Below are positions 1 to 9,053 of a stretch of DNA of 62,637 bases, one piece after another. A program made the translations under genes and the position numbers. The notes beneath the pieces were generated by a model. It saw only the letters and a list, made by a program, of their open reading frames with translations. It was not told the DNA's origin and made no database searches. This DNA comes from Flavobacteriales bacterium (GTDB lineage Bacteria > Bacteroidota > Bacteroidia > Flavobacteriales_D > Sanyastnellaceae). Each line of letters starts with the position of its first letter. Position 1 is the stretch's first letter. Location: the NCBI GenBank assembly GCA_029245065.1, contig JAQWQB010000046.1, positions 1 through 62,637 on the forward strand, read 5' to 3'.

Positions 1-108
1 AAAATGGAGTCCTAGATAGGGATCAAGCACATACAACAATAGGAAGGTGACTAAGGGCATCCAAAGCGGATGTAAAACGAAGGAAACGACCTTAGCGAAA
101 GAATTCAT
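1..108 (-). CDS. Membrane protein, N-terminal fragment cut by window edge
   Basis: An open frame starts with ATG at 108 and runs off the left edge, giving 36 residues. It begins MNSFAKVVSFVLHPLWMP and continues into a hydrophobic stretch, the look of a first membrane segment. The start overlaps the rpoN stop as TAATG, so translation is probably coupled to rpoN. Bacteroidota genomes commonly carry a polytopic membrane protein with a similar start (xxHPLxMP) directly after rpoN; that resemblance is from memory. The function is unknown. Confidence 0.6.
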   Translation of the reverse strand, partial: MNSFAKVVSFVLHPLWMPLVTFLLLYVLDPYLGLHF

Positions 109-1550
109 TAGAGTTGTTTTCGCAAACGCGCAACGGGAATATTCAATTGCTCACGGTATTTCGCCACCGTTCTACGTGCGATGTTGTAGCCTTTATCTTT
201 CAGCAATTGCGCTAATTTCTCATCGGTCAGCGGCTTACGCTTTTCCTCAGCATCAATAGCGTCTTGCAAGATTTTCTTCACTTCTCGGGTACTCACTTCC
301 TCTCCAGAATCTTTCGCGATTGACTCGGAGAAAAACGACTTCAATAAGAATGTTCCGTACGGACATTGAACGTACTTGCTGTTGGCAACTCTCGAAATGG
401 TTGAGATATCCATGTTCACCATTTCAGCGATGTCTTTCAAGATCATCGGCTTTAATTTTGTCTCATCTCCTGTGAGGAAATAAGCTTCCTGGAAAGCCAA
501 AATCGCCTGCATGGTCGTGGTCAGTGTTTGCTGTCTTTGACGAATGGCATCAATAAACCACTTGGCCGAGTCTATTTTTTGCTTCACGAACATCACCGCA
601 TCTTTCTGCTGCTTTTCCTTTTTCTTGGAATCGGCATACGTCTGAAGCATTTCTTTGTACTGTCCGCTAACGCGAAGCTCAGGGGCATTCCGTTGATTGA
701 GCTGAAGCTTCAACTCATCTTCTTCAACGGTGACCAGAAAATCTGGTACAATGTGCTGAATGGACTTTGAAGTTTCCTTCAGTGAATTTCCTGGTTTGGG
801 GTTGAGACGAACAATTTCATTGATAGCCTCTTTCAATTCTTCCTCTTCGATGTCCAGCTTGCGTGTAATTTTCGAATAGTGCTTTTTCGAAAACTCATCA
901 AATTGATCTTCCACAATTCGAATCCCTAGGTCTACTGCATCGTTCTTCCCTTTTTTCCTCAAGAGCTGAATCAACAGGCATTCTCGTAGATCTCTAGCGC
1001 CAACGCCTGGCGGGTCGAATTGTTGAATAACGAGCAAAACCTCTTCCAATTCAGCCTCTTCAACCATCACATTTTGAGAAAACGCCATGTCGTTAACAAT
1101 GGCTCTCAAATCTCTTCTCAAGTAACCTGAATCATCTAGGTTTCCAATCAAATTCTCTGCAATTGTTTTCTGCTTATCTGTTAGGATACGCATGTTCAAC
1201 TGTGCCTTCAGGTTGTCTGTAAATGAACGTCCACTGCCAATTGGCACCTGCTTGTCATCATCGTCTCCACCTGAGTTTGAAGACCTTGTCTTGTAATCTG
1301 GAGTATCGTCGTCTAGGTAATCTGAAATGTCGAAATCATCTTGCGAATCTGAAGTGTCATCATCGTAATCATCGCCGTATTCTTCTTCACGCTCATTTTC
1401 ACGGCCTTCCTCAAGCGCAGGGTTTGCCTCGAGTTCTTCCTTGATTCTTTGCTCCAATTCAACAGTAGGCACCTGCAACAACTTCATTAACTGAATTTGT
1501 TGCGGCGATAGTTTCTGGAGCAGTTTCTGCTGGAATGACTGTTTGAGCAT
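108..1550 (-). CDS. rpoN: RNA polymerase sigma-54 factor RpoN
   Basis: Sigma-54 directs RNA polymerase to -24/-12 promoters and needs AAA+ activators to open them. The 480-residue product has the expected layout: a Gln/Leu-rich activator-interaction region at residues 1-50 (QQKLLQKLSPQQIQLMKLLQ), a very acidic linker at about 45-100, the core-binding region, and a C-terminal DNA-binding part with the RpoN box ARRTVAKYRE at about 458-467. It lies 25 nt downstream of asnS on the same strand and its stop overlaps the next gene start, so asnS-rpoN-membrane protein is probably one operon. No sigma-54 activator gene is visible in the window. Start, length and motifs all fit the family. Confidence 0.97.
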   Translation of the reverse strand: MLKQSFQQKLLQKLSPQQIQLMKLLQVPTVELEQRIKEELEANPALEEGRENEREEEYGDDYDDDTSDSQDDFDISDYLDDDTPDYKTRSSNSGGDDDDKQVPIGSGRSFTDNLKAQLNMRILTDKQKTIAENLIGNLDDSGYLRRDLRAIVNDMAFSQNVMVEEAELEEVLLVIQQFDPPGVGARDLRECLLIQLLRKKGKNDAVDLGIRIVEDQFDEFSKKHYSKITRKLDIEEEELKEAINEIVRLNPKPGNSLKETSKSIQHIVPDFLVTVEEDELKLQLNQRNAPELRVSGQYKEMLQTYADSKKKEKQQKDAVMFVKQKIDSAKWFIDAIRQRQQTLTTTMQAILAFQEAYFLTGDETKLKPMILKDIAEMVNMDISTISRVANSKYVQCPYGTFLLKSFFSESIAKDSGEEVSTREVKKILQDAIDAEEKRKPLTDEKLAQLLKDKGYNIARRTVAKYREQLNIPVARLRKQL

Positions 1551-1575
1551 GAATTATAAAATTTCTAAAGGGTAA

Positions 1576-3006
1576 TCAGAATTCGGCGTTCTGTGGTGTT
1601 CTAGGAAACGGAATCACGTCTCGAATGTTACCCATTCCTGTGACAAACATGACAAGCCTTTCAAATCCGAGTCCAAAACCGGCATGTTTAGCTGTTCCAA
1701 ATTTTCTCAAGTCAAGGTACCACCAAATATGTTCTTCTGGAATATTGAATGCTTTGCACTTTTCAACAAGTTCATCAAGGCGCTCTTCACGTTGACTTCC
1801 TCCAATGATCTCTCCAATCCCAGGAACGAGAATATCCATGGCAGCAACGGTCTTTCCATCTTCGTTCGCACGCATGTAGAATGCTTTAATTCCAGCGGGG
1901 TAATCCGTAATAATTACCGGCTTCTTAAAATGCTTCTCTACCAGAAAACGCTCATGTTCTGACTGCAAATCAATGCCCCATTCAATTGGAAATTTGAACT
2001 TCTTCTTTTTGTAGGGCTTTGAGTTGAGCAGGACGCGAATTGCTTCTGTGTAGGTAATTCGTTCGAAATCGTTATCAGCCACAAACTTGAGCTTATCGAG
2101 CAATCCAAGTTCTGGCCTTTCATTTGCCGGCTTCGATTGATTTTCTTTGGCTTCGCGCTCATCAAGGAATGCGAGGTCATCAGCAAAATTGTCCAATGCG
2201 TACTTGACCAGGTAGCGAAGGAAATCTTCTGCTAGATCCATGTTATCTACCAAATCATTGAACGCCACTTCTGGTTCAATCATCCAAAATTCAGCGAGGT
2301 GTCTCGAAGTATTCGAATTCTCAGCTCGGAATGTAGGACCAAAGGTGTACACTTTACCAAGCGCCATCGCTCCTAATTCGGCTTCCAATTGTCCACTCAC
2401 AGTCAGATTGGAGATTTTCCCGAAGAAGTCCTCTTTTTCATCCACTTTACCATCTTCCGTTCGCGGTGGATTGTCTATGTCCAAGGTAGTTACACGGAAC
2501 ATTTCTCCTGCTCCTTCGGCATCAGAGCCTGTAATAATAGGCGTGTGAAGGTTGTAAAAACCATTGTCATTGAAGTACTTATGTATGGCGAAAGTCATTC
2601 CGTGACGAATTCTAAAAACAGCGCTGAATGTGCTTGTTCTGAAACGGAGGTGTGCCTTTTCACGTAAGAAATCAAGCGAATGACGCTTCATCTGAATCGG
2701 GAATTCATCGGGGTTTGCTTCACCTAATAGTTCAAGGGTAGCTACCTTTACCTCCGTTGCCTGACCGCTTCCTTTTGACTCAATGAGTTCACCTGTTGCA
2801 CAAATTGATGCGCCGGTTGTAAGTTTCTTGCGAATTTCTTCGCTTACCTCTTCCCTGTCAATTACCAACTGAATATTCTTGATAGTAGAACCATCATTCA
2901 CCGCCAAAAAGGTGTCATTTCTGAAGGTTCTCACCCAACCACAAATGGTTACGGTGCTTCCGATCTTATCGGTTGATAACAATGATTTGATTGCGTCGTA
3001 CTTCAC
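1576..3006 (-). CDS. asnS: Asparaginyl-tRNA synthetase
   Basis: Charges tRNA-Asn with asparagine in the cytoplasm. The 476-residue protein has an N-terminal OB-fold anticodon-binding domain (about 1-120, starting with the [11 protein letters not shown] stretch) followed by a class II catalytic core. Motif 2 is seen in [19 protein letters not shown] and motif 3 in [10 protein letters not shown] (about 443-452). The [12 protein letters not shown] and GSQREERLD segments are typical of AsnS rather than AspS. It sits upstream of rpoN with a 25-nt gap. A near-match -7 element (CATCTTTG on the minus strand, 3033-3040) precedes the start. Confidence 0.97.
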   Translation of the reverse strand: MKYDAIKSLLSTDKIGSTVTICGWVRTFRNDTFLAVNDGSTIKNIQLVIDREEVSEEIRKKLTTGASICATGELIESKGSGQATEVKVATLELLGEANPDEFPIQMKRHSLDFLREKAHLRFRTSTFSAVFRIRHGMTFAIHKYFNDNGFYNLHTPIITGSDAEGAGEMFRVTTLDIDNPPRTEDGKVDEKEDFFGKISNLTVSGQLEAELGAMALGKVYTFGPTFRAENSNTSRHLAEFWMIEPEVAFNDLVDNMDLAEDFLRYLVKYALDNFADDLAFLDEREAKENQSKPANERPELGLLDKLKFVADNDFERITYTEAIRVLLNSKPYKKKKFKFPIEWGIDLQSEHERFLVEKHFKKPVIITDYPAGIKAFYMRANEDGKTVAAMDILVPGIGEIIGGSQREERLDELVEKCKAFNIPEEHIWWYLDLRKFGTAKHAGFGLGFERLVMFVTGMGNIRDVIPFPRTPQNAEF

Positions 3007-3080
3007 TAGTTCGCAGATTGAAAATTAGGGCACAAAGATGCGATTTTTAGCACTGAGAAACACGCATTTAAAAGTGAATC

Positions 3081-3785
3081 TTATTCGAAGCCTTTGGTAG
3101 GGGTATTCTTTTCATCAGACTCGACCACTCCATCACGCAAACGAACGATGCGGTGAGCATGCGCAGCAATATCCTCTTCGTGCGTCACCAGAATGATGGT
3201 ATTGCCCTGTTCATGGATTTCATGAAACAACCTCATGATCTCATAAGATGTCTTGGTATCCAGGTTCCCTGTTGGCTCATCGGCCAAAATAATAGACGGT
3301 TTGTTTACCAATGCTCGTGCAACTGCCACTCGTTGTCTCTGGCCTCCAGAAAGTTCATTTGGATTGTGATCCATTCGGTCCCCTAACCCTACCTGCTCCA
3401 GCACTTCCTGTCCTCTTGCATCTCTTTCTGATTTTGAAAAGCCACCATAGATCATTGGCAACGCCACATTCTCCAACGATGAATAACGCGGCAATAGATT
3501 AAAGGTTTGGAAGACGAAACCGATTTCCTTGTTTCGAATTCCTGCCAACTCATCGTCTGTCATTTCAGCAACCTCTTTACTGTTGAGAACGTAGCTTCCC
3601 GAAGTGGGGGTATCTAGACAGCCCAACACATTCATTAGGGTTGACTTACCACTCCCTGATGGTCCCATGAGCGCAACAAATTCTCCTTTATCGATCTGCA
3701 ATTCAACACCATTCAGGGCTTTGACTATCTGGTCTCCAACTTCGTAGAACTTGGTCAAACCATTCACATGTATGAGGCTATCCAT
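3081..3785 (-). CDS. ABC transporter ATP-binding protein, MacB/LolD type
   Basis: ATPase subunit of an ABC transporter, 234 residues, one nucleotide-binding domain. Walker [10 protein letters not shown] is at 41-49, signature LSGGQ at about 145-149, Walker B ILADEP at about 166-171, and the H-loop HEE follows near the C-terminus. The [13 protein letters not shown] and NLDTKTS segments resemble the MacB/LolD branch, which works with an FtsX-like permease in lipoprotein or efflux export. No permease is adjacent; the neighbour downstream is asnS, 74 nt away. A complete Bacteroidota promoter lies immediately upstream and would start transcription at about the ATG, so this may be a leaderless mRNA. 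The substrate cannot be told from sequence. Confidence 0.9.
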   Translation of the reverse strand: MDSLIHVNGLTKFYEVGDQIVKALNGVELQIDKGEFVALMGPSGSGKSTLMNVLGCLDTPTSGSYVLNSKEVAEMTDDELAGIRNKEIGFVFQTFNLLPRYSSLENVALPMIYGGFSKSERDARGQEVLEQVGLGDRMDHNPNELSGGQRQRVAVARALVNKPSIILADEPTGNLDTKTSYEIMRLFHEIHEQGNTIILVTHEEDIAAHAHRIVRLRDGVVESDEKNTPTKGFE

Positions 3786-3789
3786 GAAA

Positions 3790-3818
3790 CAAATATACTG
3801 TTACAAAGCCGCTTTCAA
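3790..3818 (-). promoter_or_regulatory. Promoter of the ABC ATPase gene, -33 TTG / -7 TATATTTG
   Basis: On the minus strand TTG (3818-3816) and an exact TAnnTTTG element, TATATTTG (3797-3790), are 21 nt apart start to start. This is the same spacing as at the two tRNA promoters of this window. The G of the -7 element is only 4 nt before the ATG at 3785, so the predicted start of transcription falls at or next to the start codon. Confidence 0.6.
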
Positions 3819-3972
3819 CTTGGAATTTGGCTAACGGTCTTTTTCTCTCGGTCAACGGTCTTTTGGTTACCAACGAAAGCGGTTGAATAAAAATTAAAGT
3901 CAAAAGCAACCGAAAAGCCTTATTTTGCATCTAAGTTTCGGAACCAAGCCAAGTTTGGCAAATAGACAAGCA

Positions 3973-5829
3973 ATGAAAAGGATTACACTTTTAGCCATTA
4001 CAGCTCTTTTAGGAACATTTTCCTATGGGCAAATTCAAGTTGATTACCAGACCGCTGAAGAAGCAGTTTCACAATTACTAGGCCCCGGTGTTAGCGCCAC
4101 CAACATTCAATTCACTGGAGCGGCAGTACAGTTAGGCCTTATGTACGGCGCAGAGGGGTTGGTATTTGAACCAGACTCAGGAGTTGTATTGTCTTGCGCC
4201 GATGTAAACAACATTGTGCTCCCTGGTGGAGCCGAAGATGTACCATTTGGTGAAGGAGTTTCTGGAGACCCTGACTTGTTGGACATTGCGAACTCTGTTC
4301 CGCCACTTATCGGTCAAAACTTTTCTGTTAGTGCAGTAAACGACTTAGCAATTCTCGAGTTTGATTTTGTCCCTAGTGGTGACTCCCTTTCTTTTAACTA
4401 CTCGTTTGGTTCTGATGAGTACTTAACATGGGTGAACTCTTCTTTCAACGATATCTTTGCATTCTTCCTTTCTGGTCCAGGGCTAGTAGGTCCGTATGCT
4501 GCTCCAGCTGAATTTCCTGATGGAGCTGTAAACATTGCAAGTGTTCCTGAGTCTGATCCGCTATTACCTATTACCATTTCATCTGTCAACAATGTATTGA
4601 ACCAAGAGTATTACATCGACAATCCGACGAACCAAGAGATTGCAATAAATGGTTATACGGTTCAATTTACGGCCTCGGCTCAGGTTCAGTGTGGTGAAAC
4701 GTATCACATCAAATTAGCCATTGCAGATGGTTCGGATACAGCATTGGAATCAATTGTTGTTATTGAAGCTGGGTCATTCCAATCTCCTTCAACCATTTCT
4801 GCTAGCGTACCAAACGCTCCACCTACCCTTCCTGAATTGACAATGCTTGAAGGTTGTGTAGACGGTGTTTTTACTGTATTCCGTCCAAACACTGAAGCAG
4901 CAGACACACTTTACTTGGAAATTGGCGGATCAGCTGACGAAATTGATGATTTCTTGGAACTTCCAGACTTCATTGTATTCCCTGACAACGAATTAACTTT
5001 TGAAATTCCTGTTACAACTATTTTTGACGGTGTAGACGAAGGACTTGAAGACATCACACTCACTTATAACTACGTGAATGCTTGTGGGGACCCAGACACT
5101 GTTCTTGCCGTGCTAAACATCTTGAACTACAACGAACCTACGTTGGATTTCCCTGAAGAACTTTTCTTGTGCGATGGCGCTACCCAAAACGTATCAGGCC
5201 TTCCAGAAGGAGGATTTGCACCATTCACCTACAATTGGTCAACCGGTGATTTTGGAAGTAACATTTCCGTCTCTGGAGGTGGTCCAGAAATCATCTCACT
5301 GAGTATTGAAGATTTCTGTGAAAGCATCGTTGAGGATTCGTTCGCTGTTCGTATTCCTGATCCTTTCATTGTGATCCCTGAATTTGAACTATGCTTTGGC
5401 GAAACAACTTCTTCTTCAACAGCTGGAGGAGCAACGCCTTATCAATACTTCTACAACACTGATTCCCTTGAATTGAATGGGAATAATTTCACTCCGTTGT
5501 TCGAAGGTGAATACGAAGTAACGGTGGTGGATGCCTGCGGCGAAACAGGAACCATCTTCATCACTTCTTGGTTCTGCGAAACGACTTTCCCGAATGTATT
5601 CTCTCCAAACCAAGATGGTAAAAACGACCTGTTTATTATTGATGGATTACAAGGGTTCCCTGGAAGTGACTTATTCGTCTACAACAGATGGGGAGGACTT
5701 GTTTACGAAGGGCTGAACTACCAGAACAACTGGGACGGTGGTGAAGTAGCAGACGGAACGTACTACTGGGTACTCAACCGAGCCGATGGTAGAACGTACA
5801 ATGGTGAATGCACCATCCTAAGGAAGTAA
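3973..5829 (+). CDS. T9SS type B sorted surface protein with choice-of-anchor L domain
   Basis: Secreted protein of 618 residues using the ATG at 3973; the frame is open upstream from a TTG at 3925, but the ATG places a signal peptide (MKRITLLAITALLGTFSYGQ) at the N-terminus. Residues about 30-270 resemble the choice-of-anchor L domain (LEFDFVPSGDSLSFNYSFGSDEY). The last 80 or so residues (FPNVFSPNQDGKNDLF ... VYNRWGGLVYE ... NWDGG ... GTYYW) are the gliding-motility-associated C-terminal signal that routes proteins through the type IX secretion system. The middle is beta-rich with acidic patches. It stands alone on the plus strand. A hairpin within the end of the convergent gpmI gene can terminate it. 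The ligand or surface role is unknown. Confidence 0.9.
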   Translation: MKRITLLAITALLGTFSYGQIQVDYQTAEEAVSQLLGPGVSATNIQFTGAAVQLGLMYGAEGLVFEPDSGVVLSCADVNNIVLPGGAEDVPFGEGVSGDPDLLDIANSVPPLIGQNFSVSAVNDLAILEFDFVPSGDSLSFNYSFGSDEYLTWVNSSFNDIFAFFLSGPGLVGPYAAPAEFPDGAVNIASVPESDPLLPITISSVNNVLNQEYYIDNPTNQEIAINGYTVQFTASAQVQCGETYHIKLAIADGSDTALESIVVIEAGSFQSPSTISASVPNAPPTLPELTMLEGCVDGVFTVFRPNTEAADTLYLEIGGSADEIDDFLELPDFIVFPDNELTFEIPVTTIFDGVDEGLEDITLTYNYVNACGDPDTVLAVLNILNYNEPTLDFPEELFLCDGATQNVSGLPEGGFAPFTYNWSTGDFGSNISVSGGGPEIISLSIEDFCESIVEDSFAVRIPDPFIVIPEFELCFGETTSSSTAGGATPYQYFYNTDSLELNGNNFTPLFEGEYEVTVVDACGETGTIFITSWFCETTFPNVFSPNQDGKNDLFIIDGLQGFPGSDLFVYNRWGGLVYEGLNYQNNWDGGEVADGTYYWVLNRADGRTYNGECTILRK

Positions 5830-5837
5830 GTTTCTGC

Positions 5838-7367
5838 TTAAGAAATTAGAGAAGAGCCTGTCATTTCGACGGGCTTTTCTATGCCCATCAATTCCAAAAC
5901 CGTTGGGGCTACATCAGCTAAAATGCCGTTCTTGGTGGCCTTTACTTGCTCAGACAATAAGACAACCGGCACAGGGTTCGTTGTATGAGCCGTATTCGGA
6001 GTTCCGTCTTCGTTTACTGCCATATCAGCATTTCCATGATCAGCAATGACAATAAAAGAATAGTCGTGCTTTACCCCTTCTTGCACAACCTGCTTCAAAC
6101 AACTATCTGTGGCCTCAACCGCTTTTACAATGGCAGGAAAAACACCTGTATGCCCCACCATGTCTGGGTTGGCAAAATTCAAGCAAATAAAATCTGGACG
6201 GTCATCCTGTGCCATGGCGCTGCAAATTTGTTCGGCAATTTCCGGAGCGCTCATTTCAGGCTGGAGGTCGTAGGTAGGCACTTTTGGCGAGTTGACCATA
6301 AGTCTTCGCTCCCCTTCAAAAGGCACTTCTCTTCCTCCTGAGAAAAAGAAAGTAACATGGGGATACTTTTCTGTTTCAGCAATTCGAACCTGGGTTCTTC
6401 CAGCGTTACTTACTGCTTCCCCAAGCGTCTTTTGCAAATCATCCTTCTCATAAACAACCGACACATTCTTAAATGACTCATCATACTTCGTCATGGTGAA
6501 GTAATTCAATGAACGCGGTTCCATGTCAAAGTCAGGGAAAGACTCTTGCGTTAGTACTTGCGTAATTTCACGACAACGATCGGTTCTGAAGTTGAAGCAG
6601 ATTACGACGTCCCCTTCACGTATTTTCCCTATTGGATTTCCGTTGGGATCTGTTGTCACCAATGGTTCAATGAACTCATCTGTCACACCCGCTACGTAGC
6701 TCTTTTCAAGACTAGCTGCATAATTTTCGGTAGGCTCCCCCTTGCCGTCTATCAGAAGGTCGTACGCTTTCTTCACTCGCTCCCAGCGTTTGTCCCTGTC
6801 CATGGCGAAATAACGGCCTATCATGCTCGCCACTTGTACCGGGCCATCTTCGATATGCGCCTGCAATTGCTGGAAATACCCTTTCCCTCCTTTGGGGTCC
6901 GTATCCCTTCCGTCCATAAAGGCATGGATGTAAGCGTTCGAAAGTCCGTAAGACTTAGCCATATCACAAAGGGCATGTAAATGCTCTTGCGATGAATGAA
7001 CCCCCCCATCAGATAGCAACCCCATGAAATGAATGGCTTTCCCATCTGCTGCGAGCTCAAAAGCTTTTGTAAGCACTTCATGCTGCTGAAACGAACCGTC
7101 TTTTACAGCTCGGTTTATTTTCACAAGATCTTGAAAAACGACTCTCCCCGCACCAATGTTCATGTGCCCTACTTCGCTATTGCCCATCTGGCCATCAGGT
7201 AAACCAACATTCTCTCCGTCAGTTCTCAATTCAGCACAAGGATGCTGTTGTTCTAGCCCATCCATAAACGGTGTATTGGCTGAAAATACGGCATCGCTCG
7301 CGTCTTTTGAGCCATGGCCCCACCCGTCAAGGACGATTAGACAAACTTTCTTGTTACTCATGTTCAT
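5838..7367 (-). CDS. gpmI: 2,3-bisphosphoglycerate-independent phosphoglycerate mutase
   Basis: Interconverts 3-phosphoglycerate and 2-phosphoglycerate in glycolysis and gluconeogenesis, using a phosphoserine intermediate and two Mn2+ ions. The 509-residue protein is full length for the family. The metal-binding VLDGWGHG is at about 12-19, and the catalytic serine is S64 in GNSEVGHMNIGAG. HAFMDGRDTDP and ADHGNADMAV are further metal and substrate motifs. The ATG at 7367 overlaps the histidine kinase stop as ATGA, so translation is likely coupled; a second in-frame ATG is two codons later. Its 3' end also encodes the terminator hairpin of the convergent gene. Confidence 0.97.
   Translation of the reverse strand: MNMSNKKVCLIVLDGWGHGSKDASDAVFSANTPFMDGLEQQHPCAELRTDGENVGLPDGQMGNSEVGHMNIGAGRVVFQDLVKINRAVKDGSFQQHEVLTKAFELAADGKAIHFMGLLSDGGVHSSQEHLHALCDMAKSYGLSNAYIHAFMDGRDTDPKGGKGYFQQLQAHIEDGPVQVASMIGRYFAMDRDKRWERVKKAYDLLIDGKGEPTENYAASLEKSYVAGVTDEFIEPLVTTDPNGNPIGKIREGDVVICFNFRTDRCREITQVLTQESFPDFDMEPRSLNYFTMTKYDESFKNVSVVYEKDDLQKTLGEAVSNAGRTQVRIAETEKYPHVTFFFSGGREVPFEGERRLMVNSPKVPTYDLQPEMSAPEIAEQICSAMAQDDRPDFICLNFANPDMVGHTGVFPAIVKAVEATDSCLKQVVQEGVKHDYSFIVIADHGNADMAVNEDGTPNTAHTTNPVPVVLLSEQVKATKNGILADVAPTVLELMGIEKPVEMTGSSLIS
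5852..5878 (+). terminator. Terminator of the T9SS type B gene, inside the gpmI 3' end
   Basis: Arms at 5852-5862 and 5868-5878 form an 11-bp stem with two G-U pairs around a 5-nt loop (ATTTC); the right arm ends in a T-rich run. It lies 23 nt after the plus-strand stop and wholly within the last codons of the convergent gpmI coding sequence, so the same bases serve as protein code and terminator. Confidence 0.6.
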
Positions 7368-8320
7368 TTTGCATTTTTAGGGAAGGCAACTTCGAAAATG
7401 GCTCCTCCTCCTGGTCGTTCAAGTATTCCAACTGTTCCGTTGTGCTGATGTGCTATTCGGCTTACAATATACAGTCCTAGCCCGGTTCCTTTAGAGTTTC
7501 GTGTATCTTCATTTCCCACCCGATAGAACTTCTTGAAAACATTCATTCGTTCTTCTTTCGGGATTCCTGGCCCCCTGTCTCCAACTGCCAAAATAATTTC
7601 GTTGTTACGTGGAAAGACATTCACCTCAATTTCACTTCCTGAAGGGGTGTATTTACGGGCGTTGTCAATGAGGTTTGTCAGCAAAGATTCAAGCTCAAGT
7701 TGATCTCCGTTCACTACACAATCACCCACCACTTTCAGTGAGAACAAGTGATCAGCACACAACACGTGCTTCAACTTCATGGCACGTTCTTCAACAACTC
7801 TACTCAAATTAACAACACCTTTTTGAGCGTCTGCTTTTTGCTCCAACCTTTTCGAAAGCAATATGTTTTCTACCAAATGATCAAGTCGATGGGTTTCATT
7901 CACGGCATCGGAAAGTATTTTCTCCTGCTGATCTTTTGTCAACTCCCTAGACTGCATCGTTTCGAGGAACAAACGAAGAGTAGCAACAGGAGTCTTTAGC
8001 TCATGGGTAATGGCGAGGGTAAAATTTCGTTCTTGCTTGGTCAAAGCAGCTTCCTTCTTCATGGTGGCTGCAATTCGCCACATCCCAACAATCAAAAGCA
8101 GCATGAAAACAGCTCCTTCTCCGGCAACCATCCACACCTTTTTTTGATAGAGTTCATAGGCTGCCATGTAGGCTGGATCATCTACATTCAACTGATGCTG
8201 CAATGCGAAGATTTCACCGTGAAGTTGTATGATGTGGAACGCCCACCAGAAAAATTGAAATAGAACGTAGAACCCCAATAACTGAAATATGATTCGGGTA
8301 CGTCTTTGCTTTTGCTCCAT
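7364..8320 (-). CDS. Sensor histidine kinase (orphan), coupled to gpmI
   Basis: A 318-residue membrane kinase. Membrane segments lie at about 11-31 and 65-85, flanking a short periplasmic part of about 35 residues. The HisKA domain carries the phospho-accepting H106 in THELKTP. The ATPase domain shows LTNLIDNARKY (N box), GDRGPGIP (G1) and GTGLGLYIV (G2). No response regulator is adjacent, so the partner is elsewhere. The stop overlaps the gpmI start by 4 nt. The periplasmic part is too short for a recognised ligand-binding domain, so the signal is unknown. A one-mismatch -7 element (TACCTTCG, 8339-8346) precedes it. Confidence 0.93.
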   Translation of the reverse strand: MEQKQRRTRIIFQLLGFYVLFQFFWWAFHIIQLHGEIFALQHQLNVDDPAYMAAYELYQKKVWMVAGEGAVFMLLLIVGMWRIAATMKKEAALTKQERNFTLAITHELKTPVATLRLFLETMQSRELTKDQQEKILSDAVNETHRLDHLVENILLSKRLEQKADAQKGVVNLSRVVEERAMKLKHVLCADHLFSLKVVGDCVVNGDQLELESLLTNLIDNARKYTPSGSEIEVNVFPRNNEIILAVGDRGPGIPKEERMNVFKKFYRVGNEDTRNSKGTGLGLYIVSRIAHQHNGTVGILERPGGGAIFEVAFPKNAK

Positions 8321-8423
8321 CGGATTTCTCTAGAGATACGAAGGTACGAACTAATCCATTCTTAGCATGAATGGCCTTCAATTGGGCGAGTAACTCAGGC
8401 ACCTTAAATTACTAGTTATACCG

Positions 8424-8477
8424 CATAAAAAAAGCCTCCAAAAAGGAAGCTTTTAATGATATCAGGCTCGAAGCCTG
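8424..8477 (-). terminator. Terminator after the 151-residue secreted protein gene
   Basis: On the minus strand a 10-bp stem (arms 8454-8445 and 8439-8430, one G-U pair, 5-nt loop) runs into a T tract. A second small hairpin, CAGGC-TTCGA-GCCTG (about 8463-8477), lies between it and the stop codon at 8490. Together they look like a strong 3' end for the gene at 8490-8945. Confidence 0.65.
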
Positions 8478-8489
8478 GAAGTAGTTCTT

Positions 8490-8945
8490 TTATTTTCTTC
8501 CGCCTTTAGCATCGCCTTTTCCTGCGTCCTTTCCAGCGTCTTTCTTCGTCAAATCTGGCGTCATCATCTTTGGTGAAGGCTTTGAAAATGCAATGTGCAG
8601 TTCATTTCCTGTTCTGGTTTCCCAAACATAGCTCTCTCCAATAGTCCAACCCATTGCACTCAAGGTGTTCACGGCCTCCAATACAGACCCAAAACGATAC
8701 GACTTCAATGCTTCCATATCAATTCGCATTTGCTTGTCTTGAATCAATTTACCTGAAGCAGAATCAAAAATGATTCGAACTACAGGGCGTCCCTGTTGTT
8801 CTGACATCATGATTTCTCCGTATAGTTTCGGAATTGAAGTTGTAGAAACCTCCTGGCTATTAAGTGATCTCGTAGATTTAGTAGGCTTTTGCGCCATCGC
8901 CATCACTGGCAAAGCTAGAAGGACTAGCATCAATACTCTTTTCAT
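8490..8945 (-). CDS. Secreted hypothetical protein, Lys/Gly-rich tail
   Basis: I do not recognise this 151-residue protein. It starts with a clear signal peptide (MKRVLMLVLLALPVMAMAQ), so it is exported. The middle (about 40-125) is a compact mixed region with VRIIFDSASGKLIQDKQM and ALKSYRFGSVLEAVNTLSAMGW. The end is low-complexity and basic (KKDAGKDAGKGDAKGGRK). The gene stands alone with its own terminator. Upstream are a one-mismatch -7 element (TACCTTTA, 8965-8972) and, 21 nt further, TTAACT-N5-TTAAAT, a weak relative of the 11-nt-period repeats described elsewhere in this window. Confidence 0.7.
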   Translation of the reverse strand: MKRVLMLVLLALPVMAMAQKPTKSTRSLNSQEVSTTSIPKLYGEIMMSEQQGRPVVRIIFDSASGKLIQDKQMRIDMEALKSYRFGSVLEAVNTLSAMGWTIGESYVWETRTGNELHIAFSKPSPKMMTPDLTKKDAGKDAGKGDAKGGRK

Positions 8946-9053
8946 AGTTAATTTTTAAGCTGTCTAAAGGTACTGAAATACTTCCGACTTCGATTTAACG
9001 AAAAGTTAAAATACCCGATGCGTGTAGGAATCCGCTGGCATGAAAAGCAATGA

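Noticed and set aside
3835-3870. Short direct repeat CGGTCTTTT upstream of the T9SS type B gene
   Set aside because: Two 9-nt copies with no match elsewhere; too little to call a regulatory site.
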